Shown here: piece after piece, positions 10,062 to 17,889 of the stretch
How positions within the stretch are numbered: the stretch's first letter is position 1
Layout of the letters: every line of letters begins with the position of its first letter
Assembly: GCA_032251515.1 (NCBI GenBank)
Contig: JAVVDU010000004.1
Span: 32,954 to 96,953, forward strand
DNA from: Carthagonibacter sp032251515
GTDB taxonomy: Bacteria > Gemmatimonadota > Gemmatimonadetes > Palauibacterales > Palauibacteraceae
DNA: 64,000 nucleotides
Direction: 5' to 3'
Made by a program: the position numbers and the translations under genes
Notes under the pieces: generated by a model
Databases searched by the model: none
What the model saw: the letters and a program-made list of their open reading frames with translations, nothing else
Told to the model about the DNA's origin: nothing

Positions 10062-11570
10062 TCATCCGATCTGGAAGGGCCAGGTGTTGTAGTACCTGCC
10101 GCCCCGGTTGTAGGTCACGAAGATCCTGCCGCTTCCGGCGAGGGAGCGGAAGAGCTCCAGCGCGTCCTCGGCCGTGTCCACGCGGCGCCGGTTGATGCCC
10201 ACGATCACGTCGCCCTCCCGCATCCCCGTCACGCGGGCGGCACGGGCGGACAGCGCGGCCACGAGCGCGCCGCTCTCGACCTCCAGCGATCGCTCCACGG
10301 CGATGCCGGGGGTGACGGAGATCAGCTCCAGTCCCCGTACCACCTCCACGCGCTCGGCCTGCTCGCTGGGCAGCTCCTCGATCCGGAGACGCGCCGAGCG
10401 GATGCGTCCGCCCCGCCGGTACTGCACCTCTACCGCCGCCCCGACGCCCGCGTCAAGCAGGCCGACCTCCCAGTCGAGGGGAGAGGTGATCGGGCGGCCA
10501 TCCACCACGAGCAGCTCGTCTCCCTCGGCGAGACCGGCCTCGCCGGCGGGCGAGTTCGGCGCCACGCGCCGGATCTCGGTGCGCGGGAAGCGCGACCTCT
10601 TCGTCTCCACGCTCTGGGGCTCGACCCCGACCCAGGGCCGCCGGACCTGACCGAACTCGCGCAGCTCCGCGGCAATCCGCAGGGCCCGGTCGATCGGGAT
10701 CGCGAAGCCGATTCCCTCCGAGCCGCCGGACTTCGAGAGGATCGAGGCGTTCACTCCGATCACCCGGCCCTCGGCGCTCACGAGCGGCCCGCCGGAGTTG
10801 CCGGGATTGATCGCCGCGTCGGTCTGGATGAGATCGGCGCTCAGCTTGCCCTCGGCCCTGTCGAGGATGTCGCGGCCCACGCCGGATACGACGCCCGCCG
10901 TCACGGTGGCCTCGGCGTTCGCCAGCACGTAGCCGAACGGGTTCCCGATCGCGATGGCCGGCTCGCCGACCACCAGGTCCGACGAGGTGCCGAGGGGGGC
11001 GGCGGGCACGGCACCGGGCCGGATCTGCAGCACGGCGATGTCGGTGAGCGGATCGGAGCCGATCACCTCGGCCCGGTGCAGGGCGCCCGACATGTCCGCT
11101 ACCACAATGGAGTCGCCGCCGGCCACCACGTGCTCGTTCGTGAGGATCGTGCCCCGGTCGTCGATCGCGAAGCCGGAGCCGAGGCTCGGGACGCGGCGCT
11201 CGAACTGCCGCGGCACCATGCCCAGGAACTCGTCGAACAGGCTGCGACGGGTGACCGTGCGGGTGGAGATCACCGTAATGCTGACCACGGAGGGCGCGAC
11301 CTGCTCCGCCGCCGCGACGATCGGGGTGGAGCGGGGACCCGCCAGGCCCCGTTCCCGGGCAGGCGTCGCCTGGGAGGGCGTGGCTCGCGAGGGGGCGGAG
11401 GCGAACGCGGGACGGGGCGTTCCCGCGTCCGGAACGGCAGCCGCGGCGGAGGCGGCGGGCGCCACGTCCGGCGTCCGGTCGGCCGGGCGCGCCAGGCGCG
11501 ACCCGACGGCCAGTCCGACGGGGAAGGACGACGCCGCGAGGACCAGGGGAACGAGGATCCGTCGTCTCAC
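10062..11570 (-). CDS. Periplasmic S1C (HtrA/DegP-like) serine protease with PDZ domains
   Basis: Envelope quality-control protease and chaperone of the HtrA family, 502 residues. An N-terminal signal anchor (RRRILVPLVLAASSF, residues 2-25) and an Ala/Pro-rich linker precede the trypsin-like domain. The triad is His147 (LTNEHVVAGG), Asp177 (LTDIAVL) and Ser259 (NPGNSGGPL). Two PDZ-like domains follow (RRVAPNSPAGEAGLAEGDELL and a second one near RVTGMREGDVIVGIN). The GTG start at 11570 overlaps the truA stop (GTGA) and has GGAG seven bases upstream. A longer in-frame extension into truA is ignored because it lacks protein character. Confidence 0.93.
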   Translation of the reverse strand: MRRRILVPLVLAASSFPVGLAVGSRLARPADRTPDVAPAASAAAAVPDAGTPRPAFASAPSRATPSQATPARERGLAGPRSTPIVAAAEQVAPSVVSITVISTRTVTRRSLFDEFLGMVPRQFERRVPSLGSGFAIDDRGTILTNEHVVAGGDSIVVADMSGALHRAEVIGSDPLTDIAVLQIRPGAVPAAPLGTSSDLVVGEPAIAIGNPFGYVLANAEATVTAGVVSGVGRDILDRAEGKLSADLIQTDAAINPGNSGGPLVSAEGRVIGVNASILSKSGGSEGIGFAIPIDRALRIAAELREFGQVRRPWVGVEPQSVETKRSRFPRTEIRRVAPNSPAGEAGLAEGDELLVVDGRPITSPLDWEVGLLDAGVGAAVEVQYRRGGRIRSARLRIEELPSEQAERVEVVRGLELISVTPGIAVERSLEVESGALVAALSARAARVTGMREGDVIVGINRRRVDTAEDALELFRSLAGSGRIFVTYNRGGRYYNTWPFQIG

Positions 11571-12412
11571 GGCCCGTCTCCGGATCGGGGGTCCGCGGCC
11601 TGCCGGGCGCGCAGCGGCCACAGGCCGGGCACGCCGGGGCCGCGATTCCACCCCGTGGCGTAACGGACGCCCGTCAGGTAGAGCCCCGACGCCGGGGCCG
11701 GGCGGGGCGGGCGGGCGCCCGGCGCGCCCGCCCGCAGGACCGCCAGGTCGCCGGCTCCTCGTCTCCCGATCGCCACCTCGACCATGGTCGCCACGAGATA
11801 CCTTACCATCCGGTGCAGGAAACGGTCCGCCACGATGACGAACCTCAGGTCGCCCGCGGGCGTCGGCAGCCACACGGCCCGCTCCACGGTGCACTCCGTC
11901 CCTCCCTCGGGCCGCCGGCGCGACAGGGCGCGGAAGTCGCCCCGGCCGAGCAGGGTCGGGGCCAGTGCCTCCAGCGTCGCCGGGTCCGGGCTCCGGCCGG
12001 GGGCCCACACGCGCCCGGAGCGCAGCGGCGAGGCACCGTCCGGCCCCGGTGCCACGAAATACTCGTAGCGTCGTCCCGTGGCCGAGAACCGGGGATGGAA
12101 TCCGGGTGCGGCCCGCTCGACGGTCACGGCCCGCACGTCCTCCGGGAGCAGCGCCTGCAGGGCCCGCCGCAGCCGGGAGGGGTCCCAGGCGGACGGCGCG
12201 GTGAACCGGATCTCCTGGGCGGTGGCGTGCACGCCCGTGTCGGTCCGGCCCGCGCCGACGATGCGGGTGGGCGCGTCGAACAGGCGTGACAGGACCGCCT
12301 CGATCTCGCCCTGCACGGTGCGGGCGTCCGGCTGGACCTGCCAGCCGGCGAAGCGCACGCCGTCGTACTCGATCGTGGCGCGGAACCGGTCGCCCCCGGG
12401 GGCTTCACTCAC
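11567..12412 (-). CDS. truA: tRNA pseudouridine(38-40) synthase
   Basis: Converts uridines 38-40 of tRNA anticodon arms to pseudouridine. The 281-residue protein has the TruA start RFRATIEYDGVRFAGWQVQP and the catalytic aspartate motif GAGRTDTGVHA (Asp58). The C-terminus FLHRMVRYLVATMVEVAIGR is also typical. GTG start; no clear Shine-Dalgarno sequence. Fifty-two bases separate it from lexA, and its stop overlaps the start of the S1C protease gene, so it is probably carried on the lexA transcript. Confidence 0.95.
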   Translation of the reverse strand: MSEAPGGDRFRATIEYDGVRFAGWQVQPDARTVQGEIEAVLSRLFDAPTRIVGAGRTDTGVHATAQEIRFTAPSAWDPSRLRRALQALLPEDVRAVTVERAAPGFHPRFSATGRRYEYFVAPGPDGASPLRSGRVWAPGRSPDPATLEALAPTLLGRGDFRALSRRRPEGGTECTVERAVWLPTPAGDLRFVIVADRFLHRMVRYLVATMVEVAIGRRGAGDLAVLRAGAPGARPPRPAPASGLYLTGVRYATGWNRGPGVPGLWPLRARQAADPRSGDGP

Positions 12413-12464
12413 GCCGCGAAGGTAGGACGCGGCCGGAGGAAGTCAACGGCGGTCGCGCGGCGGC

Positions 12465-13076
12465 TCAGTACCGCCGGATCACCCCGACGACGATGCCCTG
12501 GATCCGCACCCGACCCGCCTCCAGCCGGAGCGGCGCGACGGCCGGGTTCGCGGGCTGCAGCCGCACCAGCCCGCCGCGCTCGCGGTGGAACCGCTTCACG
12601 GTGGCCGCCTCTCCGTCCACCAGGGCGATGACCATCTCCCCGTCGCGCGCGGATTCACGGGCCTGGACCACGACGTAGTCCCCGTCGCGGATCTGCTCGT
12701 CGATCATCGACTCGCCCCGCACGCGGAGGACGTAATGGCTGCCGGCCGTGCCGCTGACCATGTCTTCCGGAACCGCGATCTGCTCCTGCTCGCGGATCGC
12801 CTCGATCGGCTCGCCCGCCGCCACCGTGCCGAGCAGGGGGAGGTCCACCGCCGCCAACCGGAGCTCGGTGCGGGTCAACTCGATGGACCGGCTCTCGTTG
12901 TAGGATTTCCGGATGTATCCCTTGGCCTCGAGGTTCGCGAGGTGCTCGTGAACCGTGGCCAGCGACCGGTACTGGAAGAACGCCGCGATCTCTTCGAAGC
13001 TCGGCGAGAAGCCGTGAGCGTCGAGAAAACTCTCGAGGAAGTCGAGGATTTCCTTCTGCCGCCGAGTCAGCGCCAT
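12465..13076 (-). CDS. lexA: LexA SOS-response repressor / autoprotease
   Basis: Transcriptional repressor of DNA-damage genes, inactivated by RecA-stimulated self-cleavage. It has an N-terminal winged helix (LTRRQKEILDFLESF; RSLATVHEHLANLEAKGYI), a cleavage bond Ala87-Gly88 in GTVAAGEP, and the S24 dyad Ser123 (RGESMID) and Lys161 (ATVKRF). Length is 203 residues from ATG at 13076, preferred to GTG at 13085 because GGGAG lies eight bases upstream of the ATG. Its own promoter overlaps a repeated GTTC-type box (13105-13153), so autoregulation is likely. It heads the run lexA-truA-S1C-purBCF-ppdK. Confidence 0.95.
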   Translation of the reverse strand: MALTRRQKEILDFLESFLDAHGFSPSFEEIAAFFQYRSLATVHEHLANLEAKGYIRKSYNESRSIELTRTELRLAAVDLPLLGTVAAGEPIEAIREQEQIAVPEDMVSGTAGSHYVLRVRGESMIDEQIRDGDYVVVQARESARDGEMVIALVDGEAATVKRFHRERGGLVRLQPANPAVAPLRLEAGRVRIQGIVVGVIRRY

Positions 13077-13104
13077 CGCTGCCACTCCCGGAGAAACGCC
13101 GCAT

Positions 13105-13153
13105 CCCGAACGCGAACCGAAGGAAGTCTACCCGAACAGGAACCGAACCGCAA
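13105..13153 (-). promoter_or_regulatory. lexA promoter with two LexA-box-like direct repeats
   Basis: Read on the minus strand, TTGCGG (13153-13148), a 17-base spacer and TAGACT (13130-13125) form a sigma70-type promoter. The spacer is exactly one copy of a 17-base unit (13131-13147). A second copy, 15 of 17 identical, lies at 13105-13121 over the expected transcript start, 26 bases away. On this strand the units read TTCGGTTCNNGTTCGGG. With its flanking base the first contains GTTC-N7-GTTC, the known alphaproteobacterial LexA box. Confidence 0.65.
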
Positions 13154-13198
13154 GCCGGGCGTTGCCGCCGACGGGAATCCGCGCGAACTTGGGCCGCC

Positions 13199-16100
13199 AT
13201 GAACCCCCGTGACCGCCATCGTCGCCGTTCGGGCGGATCGCTCGTCGCCCGGCCCGCTCGCGCCGTGCGGCGTGCGGGCCTGGTCGGGCCGCTGACGGCG
13301 GCCGCGCTTCTCGGCCCGTCCGCGACGCCGGCCCCCGCCCAGGACCTGCCGCTCACCGAGGAAGCCGCGCGGCGGCTCTCTCCGTCGCTGCGCGCCGCCC
13401 TGCCCGGACTGCCGGCGGGGGAGCGGCTGCCCGTGATCGTGCAGTTCCGCGCCGTGGAAGCCGCGCCGCCGCCCGTCGGGGAAGCGGACGCGGTACCCGC
13501 CCTGCAGCGCCGGGCCGCACTGTCGCTGGCGCCGCTGGACGCGCTCGCGCCGGCGGGCGACCCGGAGCTGGAGGTGACGGAACGCCTGTGGGTCGTCCCG
13601 GCCGCCCTGGCCGAGGCGAGCCCGGCCGGGATCGTGCGTCTCGCGGAGACGGCGGGCGTCGAGCGGGTCTGGCGCGACGAACCGCTCGAGGTGGTGCTTC
13701 CCCCGTCGGTCTCCCTGTTCGCCGAGCCGGCCTTCGTCTCCGACGCGCTCCGGCAGATCGGCGCCGACGCGGTGTGGGCGGGCGGGGCGACGGGGCGGGG
13801 CGTCACCGTGGCGATCTTCGACACGGGCGTCGACGGGGCGAACCGGATGCTGGCGTCGCGCTGGCGAGGCAGGAACGGCGACTTGCGGGCGGCGTGGTTC
13901 GATCCCTTCCGTCGGGCCAGCGGCCCGCAGGACCTGAACGGACACGGGACCCAGGTGGCCGTGGCGGCCGTCGGGGCCCTGCCGGCCGGCGATACCCTGC
14001 GCCTTCCCGATGGCGGCGTGCTCGTGGCGACGTCCGGGCTGGACGTGGTCGCCGGCCCGGCCCCGGAGGCGGAGTGGATCGCCGCCCGGGTGTTCGATGC
14101 GCTGGGTGGGGGCGTGTTCACGCGGCGCTCCGTGCTGCTGCAGGCCTTCCAGTGGGCCCTCGACCCGGACGGATCGCCGGCCACGGACGACGCTCCCGAC
14201 GTGATCAACAACAGCTGGGGGATCTTTCCCGGCACCGCGGATTTCGACCCCTGCGAGGACCTGATCTACGACGCCATCGACGCGGCCGAGGCGGCGGGGG
14301 TCGCGGTGCTGTTCGCCAGCGGGAACACGGGGCCCGACCCGGGCTCCGTGGCGGCCCCGGCGGCCCGGGACGATCCGCAGCTCCGGAGCTTCGGGGTCGG
14401 AGCGACCCGGGGCGCGGACGCGACGCTGGAGGTGGCGCCGTTCAGCGGCCGCGGCCCGTCGCCGTGCGCCGGCGGGATCAAGCCCGAGATCGTCTCTCCC
14501 GGCACCGTGCCGCAGGTCGTGGCGGCGGGTCCCGGATCGGCGCGCCTCACGGGCTTCGCCGTCGGGGGCACGTCCTTCTCGGTGGCGCAGGCGTCCGGCG
14601 CGCTGGCGGTGCTGCGCCAGCGGCGCCCCGCCGATCCGGCCCGCGTGCTGAAGCAGGCCCTGATGGACGGGGCCCGGGACATCGGTCCCCCGGGCCCCGA
14701 CAACGATGCGGGGCACGGGATCCTGGACGTGCCGGGCGCGCTGGCCGCGGCGGGCGCCTCGATCCGTGCGCCGCACCTCCAGCTGGCGGGGGCCTGGGTG
14801 GACGAGGGCCGGATGGCGCTGCGTCTGCGGAACCGGGGCGACGGGGACTGGCCGGGAGGAGAGGTGCGGCTCGCGGTGCGGGAGACCGGCGAGGCCGGCA
14901 GCGGCCCCGTCCCATCCCTCGATGCCGGCGGGTCGGTGCTCGTCTCGCTGCCCCTGGGGAGCGGGCCCGGAACGCGGACGGTCGAGCTGGAGGTGCGCGA
15001 CGCCACGGGGGCCACCTCGCTGCTGCGCCTCGTGCGGGTGGCGCCGCCGAACGTGTTCGGGGGATTCGTGCTCGCGTCCGGCGAGCTGGCGGTCGGCGCC
15101 AACGACTTCGGCCGGATCGGGCAGGTCGCGGGGCAGGAGGGGCTCGTGTGGCGGGGCGAGGAGCTCCTGCCCGCGGCGGGGATCGGCATCGCGGCCGGCG
15201 GCCGGCTCTCGGACGCCTTCTACGTGACGGTGCTGGGCCGCCCGGACCAGAAGACGCGGCCGCCCGCCATCGACACGGACTGGGCGCCGCAGCGCGCTGC
15301 AACGGACGTGGGAGCCGCCGCCACCGACCTGCGGTTCGACGACTTCGATGCGCTGGTGCCGCTCGGCGTCGAGGTGACGGCCCGGCTCGAGGCGGTCGCG
15401 GCGGCGGGGGCCGGCGGCCTGGCGATCACGGCGCGGGTGCGGAACCGCTCCGCCACGGCGCTCGCCGACGTGCGGCCGGCCCTGCTGGCCGACTTCGACC
15501 TCGCGGGCGGCGAGGCGGTCCGCTTCTCTCCCCGCCTCGAGGCGCTCGTGTTCGAGGCGCGCGGCGGCGCCGGACCGATCGCCGTCCTCGCCGGCGACAC
15601 GGGGCCGGAGGCGGGTTCGGTGGCGGACCTGCCCCTCGGCACGCCCGGAGCGGGGGGCTTCTACGAGCCCGGCAGCGGTTTGCTGGTGGACGAGTTCGCG
15701 GAGGAGACGCGGCGGGCGCTCGTCGAAGGCGCATCCACCGCGAACCTGCCGGGCGCCGCCACCGCGACGGATCGCGCCGGCCTGGTGACCGCCGCGGCGC
15801 GGCCGCTGGCCGCCGGGCAGGAGTCGGCGTTCCGTTTCTGGCTGCTGGCGGCGGACGACGAGGACGCCGCCGCCGCGCTGCTCGCCGAGCTGCGCGCCGC
15901 CACGCCGCAGCCGCCCCCCGGACCGGGAGACGGGTTCGCCGTTCGCCCGCCGTTCCCCAATCCGCTGCGCATCGGGGAGGGCGAGATCCGGTTTCCCGTC
16001 GACGTGCCCGACGCGGCGCGCACCGGCGGCGCCCGCCTGTCGCTCGAGATCTACGACCTGGCCGGGCGGCGTCTGTTCCGTCGCACCGAGACCCTCTCAG

Positions 16101-16234
16101 CGGCCGGAGCCCTTCCGGTGTTCGCGTGGGATGGCAGGCTGGCGGACGGGTCGCCGGCGGCGGGCGGAGTCTACCTCTACGTGGTGGAACTGGATGACGC
16201 CCGGCGCACCGGCCGCCTGATGCTGGTCCGCTGA
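13199..16234 (+). CDS. Secreted S8 (subtilisin-like) serine protease with FlgD-type C-terminal module
   Basis: A 1011-residue exported endopeptidase. A basic N-terminus and hydrophobic segment (VGPLTAAALLGPSATPAPAQ) form the signal peptide. A propeptide-like region runs to about residue 190. The catalytic triad is Asp208 (FDTGVDG), His249 (NGHGTQVA) and Ser459 (GGTSFSVAQ). The motif around Ser is GTSFSVA instead of the usual GTSMAxP. About 470 residues of beta-rich accessory sequence follow. The last 80 residues (LEIYDLAGRRLFRR; FAWDGRLADGSPAAGGVYLYVVEL) match the FlgD immunoglobulin-like fold often found on the C-termini of secreted proteins. Divergent from lexA, with only 122 bases between the two starts. 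Confidence 0.93.
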   Translation: MNPRDRHRRRSGGSLVARPARAVRRAGLVGPLTAAALLGPSATPAPAQDLPLTEEAARRLSPSLRAALPGLPAGERLPVIVQFRAVEAAPPPVGEADAVPALQRRAALSLAPLDALAPAGDPELEVTERLWVVPAALAEASPAGIVRLAETAGVERVWRDEPLEVVLPPSVSLFAEPAFVSDALRQIGADAVWAGGATGRGVTVAIFDTGVDGANRMLASRWRGRNGDLRAAWFDPFRRASGPQDLNGHGTQVAVAAVGALPAGDTLRLPDGGVLVATSGLDVVAGPAPEAEWIAARVFDALGGGVFTRRSVLLQAFQWALDPDGSPATDDAPDVINNSWGIFPGTADFDPCEDLIYDAIDAAEAAGVAVLFASGNTGPDPGSVAAPAARDDPQLRSFGVGATRGADATLEVAPFSGRGPSPCAGGIKPEIVSPGTVPQVVAAGPGSARLTGFAVGGTSFSVAQASGALAVLRQRRPADPARVLKQALMDGARDIGPPGPDNDAGHGILDVPGALAAAGASIRAPHLQLAGAWVDEGRMALRLRNRGDGDWPGGEVRLAVRETGEAGSGPVPSLDAGGSVLVSLPLGSGPGTRTVELEVRDATGATSLLRLVRVAPPNVFGGFVLASGELAVGANDFGRIGQVAGQEGLVWRGEELLPAAGIGIAAGGRLSDAFYVTVLGRPDQKTRPPAIDTDWAPQRAATDVGAAATDLRFDDFDALVPLGVEVTARLEAVAAAGAGGLAITARVRNRSATALADVRPALLADFDLAGGEAVRFSPRLEALVFEARGGAGPIAVLAGDTGPEAGSVADLPLGTPGAGGFYEPGSGLLVDEFAEETRRALVEGASTANLPGAATATDRAGLVTAAARPLAAGQESAFRFWLLAADDEDAAAALLAELRAATPQPPPGPGDGFAVRPPFPNPLRIGEGEIRFPVDVPDAARTGGARLSLEIYDLAGRRLFRRTETLSAAGALPVFAWDGRLADGSPAAGGVYLYVVELDDARRTGRLMLVR

Positions 16235-16243
16235 GGCAGCCCG

Positions 16244-16272
16244 CCGCGGCGCGGACCGTTCCGGCGCCGCGG
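16244..16272 (+). terminator. Terminator-like hairpin after the S8 protease gene
   Basis: Stem CCGCGGCGC/GCGCCGCGG extended by GGA/TCC past a bulged G, with a four-base CCGT loop, ten bases after the stop codon. There is no T-tract, so activity as an intrinsic terminator is uncertain. Confidence 0.5.
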
Positions 16273-16317
16273 TACGACGGGCCTGCGCATTCGAGTCCAT
16301 GCACGCGGGAGGAAGCA

Positions 16318-17889
16318 GTGAGACGGTCCCTTCACATGCGCCGCAGCGCGGCGATCCTCGTACCGGCCGCCCTCGCGGGCCTGGCCGGCCTCGCGTCCAC
16401 CGCCCCGGCCGCCGCCCAGGTCGTCGCGGAGCCGGTCGACCTGGCGGTCACGGCGGAGATCCGGGCGGAGGGCCTCGAGCGCTCGGGCCTGGATGCCCTG
16501 GCGCACGAACTGACCGACCGGATCGGGCCCCGGCTGACGGGCTCGAGCGGCATGCGGCGGGCCAACGACTGGACGGCCGGGACGTTCCGCGACTGGGGAC
16601 TCACGAACGTCGTCGTCGAGCCGTGGGGCGAGTTCGGGCGGGGCTGGGAGGAGGTCTCCTTCGCGGGGCGCATGGTGAAGCCGTACGCCCAGCCTCTGCA
16701 CGCGCGGGCCGTGGCGTGGACGGACGGCACCGGCGGTCCCGTCCGCGGGCCGGTCGTGGTCCTCGCGTCGGAGGACCCGGACGCGCTGGCCGAGGAGATC
16801 GCGCGGCGGGCCGACGAGATCCGGGGCGCGTTCGTGCTCGCCGGCCCGCCGCCCGCCGCGGAGCCCGACTTCGATCCCGCTCCGCTGCGGCAGCCGCTGG
16901 AGGAGCTGCTCGCGCCCCCGGCGCCGCCGGCCGGCCGTCCCGATGCAGCCGACCGCGAGCGGCGGATCGCGGAGTTTCGGGCGCGGCGGGCGGCCCGCGC
17001 GCGCGCCGACTCCCTGCTGGACGCGGCCGGCGCGGCCGTCCGCCTCGTTTCCTCGTCGCGCTCCTACCAGCTCATCCGGGGCGGCGGCGACATGCGGGGG
17101 CGCGATCCGGAGCGGCCGGTTCCGGGCCCCACCCTCGTGGTCTCCCGCGAGGACTACGGGCGCATGTGGAGGCTCGTCACGGAAGGCACGCCGGTCGAGC
17201 TGGAGGTGGACGTCCGCAACCGGTTCCTGGACGACGATCTCCAGGGGTACAACACGCTCGCCGACCTGCCGGGCGGGGAGCGCGCCGACGAGCTCGTGAT
17301 GATCGGCGGTCACCTGGACTCGTGGCACTACGGGACGGGCGCCACGGACAACGCGGCCGGGTCGATCGTCATGATGGAGGCGATGCGGATCCTCGCCTCG
17401 CTGGACCGGACGCCGCGCCGCACGATCCGCATCGGGCTGTGGGGCGGCGAGGAACAGGGACTGCTGGGCTCGCGCGGCTGGGTCGCCGCCCACCCGGAGC
17501 TGCACGACAGGATCTCCGCCTACCTGAACCTGGACAACGGGACCGGCCGCATCCGCGGGATCTGGAGCCAGTCGAACGAGCGGGTGGTGCCCATCTTCGA
17601 ACAGATCCTGTGGCCGTTCCGCGACCTGGGGGTCGTGGCGGTGAAGCACGGCGACACGGGGGGCACGGATCACCTCGCGTTCGACGCGGCGGGCATTCCC
17701 GGGTTCAACTTCATCCAGGACCCGATCGAGTACGGCACCCGCACCCACCACACCGCGGCGGACACGCACGAACGCCTCCTGCTGGACGACCTGCGGCAGG
17801 CGGCCGTGGTCGTGGCCGCCACCGCGTGGCACCTGGCGAACCGGGAGGAGATGGTGCCCCGCAAGCCCGCCGGGGCGGACGGCGACTAG
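16318..17889 (+). CDS. Exported M28 family zinc peptidase
   Basis: Periplasmic or secreted aminopeptidase/carboxypeptidase of 523 residues. The signal peptide is MRRSLHMRRSAAILVPAALA and following, ending APAAAQ. A protease-associated-like insert occupies about residues 120-300. The di-zinc site of M28 is visible in order: GGHLDSWHYGTGATDNAAG (His, Asp), WGGEEQGLLGSR (Glu-Glu), NLDNGTGR (Asp) and HHTAADTHE (His). This layout resembles the PGCP/glutamate carboxypeptidase branch. GTG start with GGAGG six bases upstream. Its stop overlaps the stop of the convergent NFACT gene by three bases. Confidence 0.93.
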   Translation: MRRSLHMRRSAAILVPAALAGLAGLASTAPAAAQVVAEPVDLAVTAEIRAEGLERSGLDALAHELTDRIGPRLTGSSGMRRANDWTAGTFRDWGLTNVVVEPWGEFGRGWEEVSFAGRMVKPYAQPLHARAVAWTDGTGGPVRGPVVVLASEDPDALAEEIARRADEIRGAFVLAGPPPAAEPDFDPAPLRQPLEELLAPPAPPAGRPDAADRERRIAEFRARRAARARADSLLDAAGAAVRLVSSSRSYQLIRGGGDMRGRDPERPVPGPTLVVSREDYGRMWRLVTEGTPVELEVDVRNRFLDDDLQGYNTLADLPGGERADELVMIGGHLDSWHYGTGATDNAAGSIVMMEAMRILASLDRTPRRTIRIGLWGGEEQGLLGSRGWVAAHPELHDRISAYLNLDNGTGRIRGIWSQSNERVVPIFEQILWPFRDLGVVAVKHGDTGGTDHLAFDAAGIPGFNFIQDPIEYGTRTHHTAADTHERLLLDDLRQAAVVVAATAWHLANREEMVPRKPAGADGD

